A DNA stretch of 64,000 nucleotides from Nostoc sp. C052 (GTDB lineage Bacteria > Cyanobacteriota > Cyanobacteriia > Cyanobacteriales > Nostocaceae): positions 310,001 through 374,000 of the forward strand of contig NZ_CP040273.1 in the NCBI RefSeq assembly GCF_013393905.1. Direction: 5' to 3'. Shown piece by piece: positions 24,951 through 34,531 of the stretch; the first letter of the stretch is position 1; every line of letters begins with the position of its first letter. The position numbers and the translations under genes were made by a program. The notes below the pieces were generated by a model that was given only the letters and a program-made list of their open reading frames with translations, was not told the origin of the DNA and ran no database searches.

Positions 24951-26086
24951 AGACTTGTCCGAAAACTCCAAAGCCAGACTGTTCAAAGCTTTGAGGCAAA
25001 ACTTTGATATCTTCGTAAAAACGTAGCGATAAGGCTTTGAGATAGTTAGTGATAGTTTAGAGGCATAAAATTAACTCCTAACTTTTTAGACTTTATGAAT
25101 GTTCTTAACAGCTAAGTTGGCAAAATTAAGCTACCGATTCTAAGCCTAACTAAACCACAAACTGTTAAGATAATTTGCTCATAAGTCTCAAGTTTCAATC
25201 GAAATCTCTGTGAGGCAATCCGAAATATTTTAAGCAGACGAATTAAATGCTCGATAAATATGCGATTACTAGACAAAGCCTTGTTTTCATCTTTTTGCTG
25301 TTGACTTAATTCTCGTTTTGGTTTTTTCTTATGAGGAGTTGTAATGTTTTTGCCTCCTTGAAAGCCTTTGTCGCCCGCAAAAGGTTGCGAGTTATCAAAT
25401 TTTTCTTGAGACTTACGGAATAAGTTTATATCTGCTGTTGGCCCAGGAGATCCAACCTCTACCTCCACAATATCCTTACCTTCTGGTATTCCAAACATTA
25501 AACTTTTTAATGTATGTTGCCTCTTCTTCCCAGAAAAATATTTTTGTTGTTCTTTTTGGTCAGAATCCCTATATATTGGCTGTTCTAGGCTATCTACTAA
25601 TAGCCTAAAATTGGTTAATACTTCCTGAACAAAGAGTAAGTCGCTTTCATTATTTGAGACTTGCTCTAATAAACTTGAGGGTAAGATATCTCGCAGTATT
25701 GGTATCCAATAATGAAAAGTGTCGTTAGCTTCTGTCTTAGAAACGCCAAACATCATTCCTAATACTTGAAATGTTGGCATCTGTCTTAGATAAAATAAGC
25801 ATAAACAGACTTGCTCACTTATTGACAACTTACTTGGGCGACCTCCTCCAGACGCATTGATTCTAATTTTTTGTTTCTCCTGTTTCACTTTGATGTCTTG
25901 GTGTCGCTTTTCGGCACATCTTAACAGTGATTGCAGTTGTTCGTAACTAATTCCTAAAATTTGTTTTGTCCGGTGTGCATATTTCTCGATATAATCGAAA
26001 ACCATAACTAATTCTTAAAAATGGTATACGCTCAATTTAACGTTTTACCATTTTTATTTTTCTAAGTTAATATTTCGGACAAGTCT
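24951..26086 (-). mobile_element. IS5-family insertion sequence in modA
   Basis: 1136 bp with terminal inverted repeats AGACTTGTCCGAAA at both ends and an AAT target duplication (24948-24950 and 26087-26089). It carries one intact transposase gene. The clean ends and duplication suggest a recent insertion. Confidence 0.88.
25112..26005 (-). CDS. IS5-family transposase (DDE_Tnp_4 type)
   Basis: 297 residues. N-terminal helix-turn-helix region with SGGGRPSKLSISEQVCLCL (about 52-70) and FGVSKTEANDTFHYW (about 86-100), then a DDE core: TDRPI-like Asp region replaced here by VDSLEQPIYR, PGPTADINLFRKS, AGDKGFQGG with the second Asp, and NRIFIEHLIRLLKIF with the final Glu. Full length, frame intact. 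Lies within 24951-26086. Confidence 0.88.
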   Translation of the reverse strand: MVFDYIEKYAHRTKQILGISYEQLQSLLRCAEKRHQDIKVKQEKQKIRINASGGGRPSKLSISEQVCLCLFYLRQMPTFQVLGMMFGVSKTEANDTFHYWIPILRDILPSSLLEQVSNNESDLLFVQEVLTNFRLLVDSLEQPIYRDSDQKEQQKYFSGKKRQHTLKSLMFGIPEGKDIVEVEVGSPGPTADINLFRKSQEKFDNSQPFAGDKGFQGGKNITTPHKKKPKRELSQQQKDENKALSSNRIFIEHLIRLLKIFRIASQRFRLKLETYEQIILTVCGLVRLRIGSLILPT

Positions 26087-26984
26087 AATCGTCGGCTGTA
26101 GTCAAACGACTACACCTAACTCATCCTCAACTGCTAGTCCAGCAGCCCAAAGAGCAAATTTGACGATAAGCAGCTGCTAGCCTCAGAGATGCAATGGACG
26201 AAATCAAACCTCTCTACAGTAAGGAAAAGCCAAATGTTTCTCTGAGCTACAACTTTGGTTCATCAGGCGCTTTGCAACAACAGATTGAACAGGGTGCAGG
26301 AGTTGACGTTTTTATCTCAGCTGCAACTAAACAGATAGATGCTTTACAACAAAAAGGTTTGTTAGTTGATAGGACTCGCAAAAACTTGTTGAAAAATCAA
26401 TTGGTGTTGATAGTACCGCAAAATTCCACAACTGTGACTGATTTCAAAAACTTAACTTCACCACGCATTAAGAAAATTGCTCTAGGCGAACCTAAAAGTG
26501 TCCCTGCTGGACAATATGCTCAACAAGTCTTAACTTCATTAAAAATTCTTGACCAAATTAAAAGCAAAGTCGTCTATGCCAAAGACGTTCGTCAAGCTCT
26601 CAATTACGTAGAATCAGGCAATGCTGACGCTGGGATCGTCTACCTATCAGATGCCAAAAGTACACCAAAAGTCAAAATTGTAGCAACTGCATCTGAAAAA
26701 AGCCATTCTCCTGTCGTTTATCCGATCGCAGTTCTTAAAAGCAGTAAAAATGTCGATGCCGCTAAGGATTTTGTGCAATTTTTATCGGGCAATGAAGCCA
26801 AAACTGTGTTTGAAAAAGAGGGATTTATGGTAGCTGGTAGTTAACCAAATAATTACTAATTCGTAATTCGTAATTCGTAATTTGTTACACATTATCAATT
26901 ACGAATTATTTTGACAAGGCTGGTTGAGAATTCACTGCACTACTCAAACCAGCGCTAATAAGCATCGTTCTTATCCACAAAAAT

Positions 26985-28796
26985 ATGTCACTGGATTTAT
27001 CGCCCCTCTGGATATCACTTAAAACTTCATTACTTGCAACATTCATTACCTTCTTCCTTGGCATTTGGGCTGCTTACTGGATGTTGGGATATCGCGGCAA
27101 AGGTAAATCCTTGATTGAGGGTGTCTTTGTTGCTCCTCTGATTTTACCCCCCACAGTTGTCGGCTTTTTACTGCTGCTATTTTTTGGTAAAAATGGCCCT
27201 GTAGGTAAACTCATGGAGCCTTTAGACTTCAGCATCGTTTTTACCTGGTATGGTGCAGCGATCGCAGCCACAATTGTTTCCTTCCCATTAATGTATAAAA
27301 CTGCATTGGGAGCCTTTGAACAAATTGACACTAATCTCTTACGGGTAGCCAGAACTCTTGGTGCAACGGAAGTAGCAATCTTCTGGCGCATCAGTCTACC
27401 TTTAGCACTGCCCGGAATTGTAGCGGCTACAACTCTCGCCTTTGCCCGTGCTTTGGGTGAATTTGGTGCCACGTTGATGCTGGCGGGCAATATCCCAGGA
27501 CAAACGCAAACAATTCCAATGGCAATATATTTTGCTGTGGAAGCAGGAGCAATGAACGAAGCCTGGTTTTGGGCGATCGCCATTATGGTAATTTCTTTAT
27601 CTGGAATTATTGGGGTCAACTATTGGCAGGAAATTAGAGAGAAGAGGAGACAGGAGGGACGAGGGGAACAAGGGAGACAAAGGGGACACGGAAGAGAATC
27701 GTTTTCATTGTCTGTACCTGACTCCGCAGTAGGACTATTTGTGGATATTGAAAAACGACTGCCGAGTTTTCATCTTAAGGTTTCCTTTAACACCAATGAG
27801 CAACCCTTGGGATTGTTGGGGGGTTCTGGAGCAGGTAAGAGCATGATTTTGCGCTGCATTGCCGGCATAGAAACGCCCACAATTGGGCGTATAGTCTTAA
27901 ATGGCAGAGTCCTGTTTGACTCAGAACAACGAATAAATCTGCCAAGCCGCGATCGCCGTATCGGTTTCTTAGTGCAGAACTATGCTCTCTTCCCACACAT
28001 GAGTGTGGCGCAAAATATTGCTTTCGGCTTACCCAAAGGATTATCTGCTCTTAATATCAGGGCGCTCTTAGAAGAACAGCTAATAGCCATGCAGTTAGAG
28101 GGATTAGGCTCACGCTATCCGCACCAATTATCTGGAGGTCAACAACAAAGGGTAGCTTTAGCCAGAGCATTGGCAAGTCAGCCAGAAGCATTGCTACTGG
28201 ATGAGCCGTTTTCCGCACTCGATACCCACTTGCGTAGTCAACTAGAACAGCAAATGACAGAAACTCTAGCTGATTACCAAGGCGTAACTCTATTTGTTAC
28301 CCATAATATGGAAGAAGCTTACCAGATTTGCCCTAGCTTATTGGCATTAGAACATGGTTTAGCAGTGCATTATGGCTCCAAATACGATATTTTTGAGCAT
28401 CCCGCCACTGTAGGTGTCGCCCAATTAACCGGGTGCAAGAACTTCTCTCGTGTTGTTTTTGAATCATCAAATCAGGTGCAAGCACTTGATTGGGCTTGTA
28501 GCCTCCAAGTAATTGAACCCATCAACAGCGAATTATCCCACGTTGGCATTCGCGCTCATCAGCTCATTTTTACCAACGACTCATCACAGGTGAATACTTT
28601 TCCTTGCTGGCTAGCACAGACAGTTGAAACACCTCACCGAATGACGTTATTTTTAAAACTACATTCTGGTAGTAATAGTCATCAGGATTACCATCTGCAA
28701 GCAGAAGTCTTCAAGGAAAAATGGGCAACCATAAAAGACGAACCTTTTCCTTGGTATGTGCGTTTAGATCCTCTGCGCTTAATTTTGATGGAGTAG
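26985..28796 (+). CDS. modBC: ModBC fusion: molybdate ABC transporter permease-ATPase
   Basis: 603 residues. Residues 1-225 are the ModB permease with five to six helices and the cytoplasmic loop EQIDTNLLRVARTLGATE (about 112-129). After a charged linker (about 222-250), residues 250-603 are the ATPase: GGSGAGKSM Walker A (near 278-286), LVQNYALFPHM Q-loop, LSGGQQQRVALARALA signature, LLLDEPFSALD Walker B, VTHNMEEAY H-loop, and a C-terminal TOBE-like part. The same fusion is known in Anabaena. The frame is intact, although its partner modA upstream is broken. The gap to modA is 140 bp and holds TTCGTAA heptamer repeats. Confidence 0.93.
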   Translation: MSLDLSPLWISLKTSLLATFITFFLGIWAAYWMLGYRGKGKSLIEGVFVAPLILPPTVVGFLLLLFFGKNGPVGKLMEPLDFSIVFTWYGAAIAATIVSFPLMYKTALGAFEQIDTNLLRVARTLGATEVAIFWRISLPLALPGIVAATTLAFARALGEFGATLMLAGNIPGQTQTIPMAIYFAVEAGAMNEAWFWAIAIMVISLSGIIGVNYWQEIREKRRQEGRGEQGRQRGHGRESFSLSVPDSAVGLFVDIEKRLPSFHLKVSFNTNEQPLGLLGGSGAGKSMILRCIAGIETPTIGRIVLNGRVLFDSEQRINLPSRDRRIGFLVQNYALFPHMSVAQNIAFGLPKGLSALNIRALLEEQLIAMQLEGLGSRYPHQLSGGQQQRVALARALASQPEALLLDEPFSALDTHLRSQLEQQMTETLADYQGVTLFVTHNMEEAYQICPSLLALEHGLAVHYGSKYDIFEHPATVGVAQLTGCKNFSRVVFESSNQVQALDWACSLQVIEPINSELSHVGIRAHQLIFTNDSSQVNTFPCWLAQTVETPHRMTLFLKLHSGSNSHQDYHLQAEVFKEKWATIKDEPFPWYVRLDPLRLILME

Positions 28797-28820
28797 TTTG
28801 AGTTTGCGTTCTACAAGAGG

Positions 28821-28966
28821 TAACACCAATTCTCCAAAAGCTACAGACACTCTTATGCTCTTACGCAAAGACGAGGATCGTTTCGTTGCGTGCGGGGGTT
28901 CCCTCCGTTGAGCAAACTGTCCGTCGCGGAGATTGACCTGTTGCGACATTATAGAGAATTGGTATA
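28821..28966. repeat. inverted-repeat element
   Basis: AACACCAATTCTC at 28822 is matched by GAGAATTGGTAT near 28955, around about 120 bp with a GC-rich centre. Typical of small Nostoc foldback repeats; no gene in it. Confidence 0.55.
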
Positions 28967-29057
28967 AAAACTTAAAAAATTACAGTCATATCTAGTTATT
29001 GTGATGATTCCATGAATAATAGTATCGAGAAAACTACCCAAAGGTAGTTCATAACAG

Positions 29058-29237
29058 CTAGTACAGCATGGCGTAAATAAGCCACCCCTGACGCTCGTTC
29101 GCTCTTAGCGTCTCCCCTTGGGAGAAGACTCGCTCGGCAGTTTCTCATGGGGGGAACCCCCTTCTCTGCGAGACGCTCCGCGAAGGCGCTAGCCTCTCCC
29201 TTTGGGAGAAGACCGGACTGCCTCACCATTCCAAATC
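29058..29237. repeat. nested repeat: foldback element split by a GC-rich repeat block
   Basis: CTAGTACAGCATGGCGTAAA (29058) and CCATTCCAAATC (29226) are contiguous in inverted orientation in the short copy at 32285-32324. Here they are separated by about 140 bp of repeat units (GAGACGCTCCGCGAAGGCGC and CTCCCTTTGGGAGAAGACC). So one repeat family has inserted into another. Confidence 0.65.
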
Positions 29238-29269
29238 GCTTAAAACAAATACCAAAAGTCTTGTATAAA

Positions 29270-29286
29270 TACCAATAAATTTGGTA
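29270..29286. promoter_or_regulatory. perfect TACCAA-N5-TTGGTA palindrome
   Basis: Both half sites perfect, 157 bp upstream of the HAF-repeat protein gene. Identical half sites and spacing to the sites at 8572 and 34274. Confidence 0.5.
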
Positions 29287-29442
29287 TTGTGATTGCAAAT
29301 TATCTTTGCGAAATTCACGTCGGTAATTTCTTGAAGAAAGTTTTTAAGAAAATACTAAGGCGTATTTACAAATTGCCCCACTTCTGATCGCAAGGGGGGC
29401 AATAAGTTGCTGTGAAATTTGCATTAATTGGAGTGAGGTCTG

Positions 29443-30915
29443 ATGAAATCATCTCAAAAACTCGGACTGATTATTTCTGGAATCACCAGCGTTTTTATGA
29501 GTACTGCTGTGGTTAGTAGCACTTATATTCCGAAAGCACAAGCTATTCCCAAGAAACAAGCAGAAAATCTTGTTGTCAACGGAGTTTTTACAGTAGACCC
29601 GCTTGTAAGTCCTTACGATCGCACCAGGAATAATCCTTTCATTTCTGGATGGTTTAATAGTACTGCGGCTGATGTTGCCACTACTATTTTTTTAGAAAAT
29701 TATACCGTTGATAATGCTGAGAACTATTCTTTGAGTGTACGTCTTGCTCCACGTTACGATGATAACGGCCCTATTTTTACCTACATCTCACAGAAACTCA
29801 AGACTATACCCGGCCGTCAATATGAACTAAGCTACTATCTAGCAAACGCAGATGATGACCCAAATGAGAATGTATTTCAGACATACGTAGGTGGAAAATT
29901 AATTGATGAGAAAGTCAATGTTGGCTTTCAAGGTTTCACAAAATATACGTACTATTTTGTAGCCAAATCACGAATCACAGAGTTAAAGTTTGCTAGCAAG
30001 CAGCGCTCTTACTGGTACAACCTAGATAATGTGAGTGTTGTTCCTGTAAATAAATTATCAAAAAACGAAATATCTAAGCCAGAGCCATATCCTTCTTCTA
30101 TCCCAGCAGCCAAGCTTGTATTCACTACATTTGACGTTCCTAATGCAATTGCTACTGATGCCCAAAGCATCAACGATCAGGGAGATATTAGCGGATATTT
30201 CCGTGACAGCGCAGGAGATCATGGTTTTTTAAAGCAAGGAAGCAGCTTCACTACCTTTGATTATCCTAATGCACTTCTCACATACGCGAATGGCATCAAT
30301 AATCAGGGGAATGTTGTTGGCTCCTATTATCAAAACACCGTATATCGTACTTTCTTAAAGCAAGGAAATAGCTTCAGTAATATTGATGTCCCTGGTTTAG
30401 ACCCAGCTTTTGCTCAATACTTCAACAATCAGTCAGGCAGAGATATAAATAATCAGGGTATTATTGTCGGATTTTTCCGTGACAATACAGGAACTCACGG
30501 TTTCTTAAAGAAAGGAAATAATTATAGTTCCTTTGATAACCCTAATACTACCTACCAGTATACGATCGCCAATGGCATCAATGATTGGGGAAATATTGTC
30601 GGATACTTTCAAGGTATCACAGGATATCATGCTTTCTTAAAGCAAGGAAATAACTTTACTAACTTTGATGTCCCTCGTGCAATTTTTACCTACGCCAGTG
30701 GTATCAACAATCAGGGGGATATTGTTGGATTTTTCTATGATGGGATAGCAAATCGGGGGTTTTTAAAACAAGGAAATAACTTCAGTGCCATTAATGTTCC
30801 TGGTGCATATGCTACCTACGTTTATGGCATTAACAATAAGGGTGATATTGTCGGATTTTTCAACGATGGTATCAAAAGACGTGGTTTTATAGCTCGCAAA
30901 AAACCAAGTAACTAA
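29443..30915 (+). CDS. secreted HAF-repeat protein with N-terminal beta domain
   Basis: 490 residues. Signal peptide (about 1-35, ending KAQA). Residues about 42-205 form a jelly-roll-like domain with LVVNGVFTVDP and TYISQKLKTIPGRQYELSYY, resembling DUF642/carbohydrate-binding modules. Residues about 225-485 hold six HAF-type repeats of about 43 residues, each with F..FD.P.A...YA.GINNQG.I.G.F.D....GFLKQG. HAF proteins are extracellular and of unknown function. A perfect TACCAA palindrome sits 157 bp upstream. The next gene is a glycosyltransferase 38 bp downstream. Confidence 0.82.
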   Translation: MKSSQKLGLIISGITSVFMSTAVVSSTYIPKAQAIPKKQAENLVVNGVFTVDPLVSPYDRTRNNPFISGWFNSTAADVATTIFLENYTVDNAENYSLSVRLAPRYDDNGPIFTYISQKLKTIPGRQYELSYYLANADDDPNENVFQTYVGGKLIDEKVNVGFQGFTKYTYYFVAKSRITELKFASKQRSYWYNLDNVSVVPVNKLSKNEISKPEPYPSSIPAAKLVFTTFDVPNAIATDAQSINDQGDISGYFRDSAGDHGFLKQGSSFTTFDYPNALLTYANGINNQGNVVGSYYQNTVYRTFLKQGNSFSNIDVPGLDPAFAQYFNNQSGRDINNQGIIVGFFRDNTGTHGFLKKGNNYSSFDNPNTTYQYTIANGINDWGNIVGYFQGITGYHAFLKQGNNFTNFDVPRAIFTYASGINNQGDIVGFFYDGIANRGFLKQGNNFSAINVPGAYATYVYGINNKGDIVGFFNDGIKRRGFIARKKPSN

Positions 30916-30953
30916 TATTCTTGTCTTCATGACACGAAATTTACAAATAACTC

Positions 30954-32231
30954 ATGCACATTCTGATCTATTCCTACAACTATCATCCAGAGCCGATTGG
31001 AATTGCTCCCTTAATGACCGAATTGGCAGAAGGACTAGTAAGGCGAGGTCATGAAGTGCGAGTAATTACCGGAATGCCCAACTATCCTCAGCGCAAGATT
31101 TACGATGAGTATCGGGGTAAGTGGTACGTTAATGAACAAAAAAATGGCGTCACAATCCAACGAAGTTACCTGCGGATTAAGTCTAAACCCAACCTCCTAG
31201 ATAGGCTTTTATTAGAGTTGAGCTTTGTATTCACAAGCTTGCCACAAGTCTTTAAAGGTAAACGTCCAGAGGTGATTATCTTAACAGTTCCACCTCTTTT
31301 TGCTACATTACCAGCAACAATATTTAGTTGGTTATACAACTGCCCATTAATTCTGAATGTGCAAGATATTTTACCAGAAGCTGCCGTGCGTGTTGGGCTA
31401 CTGAAAAACAAATGGATGATCCGAACTCTTACAGCCTTAGAGAAATTTGCATATCGAACTGCACACACTATTAGCGTTATTGCTGATGGGTTTAGCGAGA
31501 ATTTAGTGAATAAAGGAGTACCTGTTAATAAAATTGTTTGCATTCCTAATTGGGTGAATATAAATTTCATCCGCCCTTTACCTAAACACAATAACGCCTG
31601 GAGACATACACATCAACTGGATGGCAAATTTGTAGTACTTTATTCGGGCAACATTGCTTTAACGCAAGGTTTAGAGACAGTAATAGAAGCAGCAGTTTGT
31701 TTGCGTCATATCAAAGATATCGTCTTTGTGATTGTTGGCGAATCAAGAGCATTGCAAAGGTTACAGGAATATTGTCTATTAAATGGAGCAGATAATGTTT
31801 TGCTGTTACCGTTACAGCCGCGAGAAAAACTACCCGAAATGCTAGCAGCATCTGATGTGGGGCTAATTGTGCAGAAGTGCAATGTGATTTCTTTCAATAT
31901 GCCTTCAAAAATACCACTACTGCTGGCGAGTGGACGCCCGATCGTAGGTTCAGTTCCAGCCAATGGTACTGCTGCTAAAGCGATCGAACTCAGTGGTGGT
32001 GGGATAATTGTGGAGCCAGAATCACCCAATGCAATGGCCGCTGTAGTACAGGATTTGTATAACAATCCTATTCTAAGAGCGAAGCTAGGTAATCAGGGAA
32101 GACAATTTGCTGTAGAAAACTATTCTTTGGAGCAAGCACTTGATCGGTATGAAGGATTATTTTCTGATATTGTTGCCAACCGGGCATCATCTGAAGGTAT
32201 TTTGCCAAAATTCAATGTGTCAAAGGGCTAG
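30954..32231 (+). CDS. WbuB-like GT4-family glycosyltransferase
   Basis: 425 residues. N-terminal MHILIYSYNYHPEPIGIAPL and GHEVRVITGMPNYPQ are typical of colanic-acid/WcaI-WbuB type GT4 enzymes, which add sugars (often fucosamine or related) to a lipid-linked acceptor. NVQDILPEAAVRVGLL near 140, VVLYSGNIALTQGLETVIEA near 227, and the C-terminal donor-binding region with FNMPSKIPLLLASGRPIVG near 313-331 are visible. Cytoplasmic or membrane-associated. It may glycosylate an envelope polymer; the partner operon is not in the window. Confidence 0.88.
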   Translation: MHILIYSYNYHPEPIGIAPLMTELAEGLVRRGHEVRVITGMPNYPQRKIYDEYRGKWYVNEQKNGVTIQRSYLRIKSKPNLLDRLLLELSFVFTSLPQVFKGKRPEVIILTVPPLFATLPATIFSWLYNCPLILNVQDILPEAAVRVGLLKNKWMIRTLTALEKFAYRTAHTISVIADGFSENLVNKGVPVNKIVCIPNWVNINFIRPLPKHNNAWRHTHQLDGKFVVLYSGNIALTQGLETVIEAAVCLRHIKDIVFVIVGESRALQRLQEYCLLNGADNVLLLPLQPREKLPEMLAASDVGLIVQKCNVISFNMPSKIPLLLASGRPIVGSVPANGTAAKAIELSGGGIIVEPESPNAMAAVVQDLYNNPILRAKLGNQGRQFAVENYSLEQALDRYEGLFSDIVANRASSEGILPKFNVSKG

Positions 32232-32284
32232 TACCACAAGACGGAAGTCAAAAGTCAAAATGAATACATCGTAAGAGTTTCGTT

Positions 32285-32324
32285 GATTTGGAATGGGTGG
32301 TTTATTTACACCGTGCTGTACTAG
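32285..32324. repeat. short (empty-site) copy of the 29058-29237 element
   Basis: GATTTGGAATGG joined directly to GTGGTTTATTTACACCGTGC and TGTACTAG, i.e. the foldback ends without the GC-rich insert. Confidence 0.6.
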
Positions 32325-32360
32325 GGCTATCATTGACGAATGATTCTGGATTTATCTTGA

Positions 32361-32501
32361 AGCACTAAAACAGCCTTACTAAAAATTAATCCTCGTAAAG
32401 TCAAATTTAACAACTATCATAAAGTATTTAGTGAATCATTAGATTTTGTGGATAAAAACCGAGGATATACCCTAGCTGTCTATGAAATACTACTGCCTTG
32501 A
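32361..32501 (+). pseudogene. orphan C-terminal coding fragment
   Basis: An open frame without start codon encodes about 46 residues, including KTALLKINPRKVKFNNYHK and DKNRGYTLAVYEILLP before a stop. Amino-acid use looks protein-like, but I do not recognise the family. Probably a leftover of a deleted gene next to a repeat. Confidence 0.35.
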
Positions 32502-32535
32502 TTAATACCAAATTTTCGCCTATTCACCTGTTTGA

Positions 32536-32898
32536 CTAGGCTTCATCATCTGATGTTTCTTCAATCTCGATTTCCCAAGGTTCTCCTTTATAATCTGGTG
32601 AAAAAAGGTGAATTTTGCCCTTGTTGGAAAACTGCTTCAACTTTTTGATGAACTGGGGAATAGCATCGACTATATGCAGATAACTTTCTATGTCATAACA
32701 GATAATGAGTAACATCAGAGGACTAGTATTTATCTTGAAATACCAGTGACAATTTGATAGTAAAACTCGCATAATTGGGCCGCAAGCTTGATAAAATCGC
32801 CTGCAAGTAGCTTCTTCTAATTGCCTGTAGAATAACTCGTTAAGTATAGGTGCTCCAGTTGGAGGCAAATCATCTGCGGGAAGGGGGGATTTATTCAT
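32536..32898 (-). CDS. hypothetical protein, 120 residues
   Basis: Not recognised. The N-terminus is Pro-rich (LPADDLPPTGAPIL), followed by a mixed domain with CRRFYQACGPIMRVLLSN and LMLLIICYDIESYLHI, and an acidic end (EIEIEETSDDEA). No signal or full membrane helix. It stands alone. Confidence 0.5.
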   Translation of the reverse strand: MNKSPLPADDLPPTGAPILNELFYRQLEEATCRRFYQACGPIMRVLLSNCHWYFKINTSPLMLLIICYDIESYLHIVDAIPQFIKKLKQFSNKGKIHLFSPDYKGEPWEIEIEETSDDEA

Positions 32899-33088
32899 AG
32901 TAAATAACTAGGGATTGGGAATTATTAGTCAAAAAAATACAATGATCCTGCGTGTTTTAATCACGCCATCTATTCAAAGATGGCGCAATAAGCACTTTTG
33001 TAGTTGCACCCAAAGTCGGGAAATCATAGTAAATGTTCTTGTTTTTGTGTTGCAAGCCCTCACCTAACAATTTTGGGTTGGCAGACTA

Positions 33089-34126
33089 CTAGCCTTGGTG
33101 CAAAGATAAAGATTTTTTGGGGTACTGTGTAGTACAAAAAGGTCGGCGAAGCAATTTTTTACTAATACTGCTTCCGTTCTCCTCAAACACTATCAAGTGC
33201 AACACTTGCTCTAGCAAACGCCGTTTGTCAAAAATGCCTTGAATCAGCACTTCTAGTTCAGTTGCGCCCTTGGCAGGAAAATCTTCTCCATCAATGGTGC
33301 GCCAGGGTAAAAACTCCTGCCAGTCTGAGGTTAATGTACCGATTCGTGCCCGATTTCCATAAGTAACAACTAGGAATGTATTGTAGTCAAACAGCTTTGG
33401 TATTTGTTGACAATAGGTCTGAATTCGCTGATAACCTTCTTTGAAAGTCGCCTGTTCATCACTTAGCTGAATCGAGGCAATAACTGCCAAGGGTAAACCG
33501 TTGATAAACACAACTACATCAGGACAGTGAGTATAACTCCCCTCAACTATAGTCAAGGGATGAATAGCTAGCCAATCATTGTTTAGTAGATTAGACGTAT
33601 CAATGAGGCACACAAAGTCATGAACTATTTCTTCGTTATACAGGTATTCAACTTTCACACCATTGGTCAAGAATTTGTGAAAGCGACGGTTATTTTCCAG
33701 TAAGTCGGAACCATGAGTACAAGTAACCTGATGGATAGCTGCGGCGATCGCCTCATCCGGTTTTGTCGGGTTAATTTTCTGCAAAGCACTATGAAGGCGC
33801 TCATACAAAACCACCTTAGTATAATTACTGCGCCCTATCTGATGTTTACCCAAAGCAATATCTGGCTCTAATAAAACTGTATAGCCAATAACCTCGAACC
33901 AGGTAAGCGCATCTGGTGCGATGGCTTTGCCTGCCTTCGGCATCGTTTCTCTCCAAGACGCTTCTCTGTGTTCCCTGCGGGATGCTACGCGTTTGCGTAG
34001 AATGCTTTTGAATAGGGGTACGCCCAACTCAGGCATCGCAGATTGTGTGAAATCAAAACGTCGGCGAAGCTTTCTTGTAATAGGACTCGCTTTGGCAGTT
34101 GTTTTTTTTAGCTGTGATGAATTCAT
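33089..34126 (-). pseudogene. hsdR: fragment of a type I restriction endonuclease HsdR subunit
   Basis: About 345 codons covering the nuclease part of HsdR (full length near 1000). Recognisable: WFEVIGYTVLLEPDIALG near residue 75, YTKVVLYERLHSALQKINPT near 100, FVCLIDTSNLLNNDWLAIH near 170, and CPDVVVFINGLPLAVIASIQ near 200. The catalytic Glu-x-Lys that should follow PLAVI is replaced by Ala-Ser-Ile, so the nuclease is dead. The helicase part is missing: the frame ends at a MITE end (GGCAGACTACTAG, 33079-33092). The N-terminal 70 codons contain a Nostoc repeat (about 33935-34030). No hsdM or hsdS nearby. Confidence 0.8.
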
Positions 34127-34273
34127 GAACAGTAAAAGACTTAATTTTAGTCAATGCAGGAGCTAGGCACGAGCTGATCGGCATTGGTTGGTATATTTTT
34201 GATCGAATATACGACTTGATAGTAACTATCAAAGCTGAAGTTGATCGGCAAGATTGTATCTTGTGTTACTTAT

Positions 34274-34290
34274 TACCAATATTATTGGTA
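34274..34290. promoter_or_regulatory. perfect TACCAA-N5-TTGGTA palindrome
   Basis: Third perfect copy, 148 bp upstream of the hsdR fragment and 240 bp beyond the vnfN stop. Its target gene is unclear. Confidence 0.45.
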
Positions 34291-34324
34291 ATAATGGGAT
34301 AAACAGTTAGAATTGGCTCTGTAT

Positions 34325-34465
34325 TGAATGGCACGCTTGAAAAGCGTAAATCCCTGGTATTCCTGGATGAAAGGGTGTGGGGTTGCAGGTTCAGGTGTAG
34401 GGAATTAAGAAGATGTTGAACTACTTGACGTACTCGCATTCAATTGTCTGGAACACGAACTTGTA
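34325..34465. repeat. partial copy of the MITE at 38766
   Basis: TGAATGGCACGCTTG followed by GGGTGTGGGGTTGCAGGT and GGGAATTAAGAAGATGTTGA matches the reverse complement of the right part of 38766-38955. The second terminal inverted repeat is absent. Lies just downstream of vnfN. Confidence 0.7.
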
Positions 34466-34531
34466 ACCCTACCCCCAACAAGATAGCCCTCACGAGGTTT
34501 CACATGAGTCTTAGTGCCATTCGGCTCTGTA

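Larger units (their letters stand above)
24892..26844 (+). pseudogene. modA: molybdate-binding protein ModA, broken by an IS and a frameshift
   Basis: The original gene starts at ATG 24892 with MNNKRILTFVSWVFISFLL. An IS5-family element (24951-26086) with a 3-bp AAT duplication splits it; removing the IS restores LIVGCSQTTTP, a lipoprotein signal with Cys. A second lesion, one extra base near 26172, shifts the frame before the SAASLRDAMDEIKPLY region. The rest (from 26194) is an intact 216-residue mature part with SYNFGSSGALQQQIEQGA, DVFISAATKQIDALQ and GNADAGIVYLSDA. Without signal peptide the 26194 product would stay in the cytoplasm, so uptake through ModBC is probably lost or uses another binding protein. 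Confidence 0.88.

Noticed and set aside
28996..29298. 100-codon minus-strand frame
   Set aside because: Encoded by the nested repeat block; not a gene.
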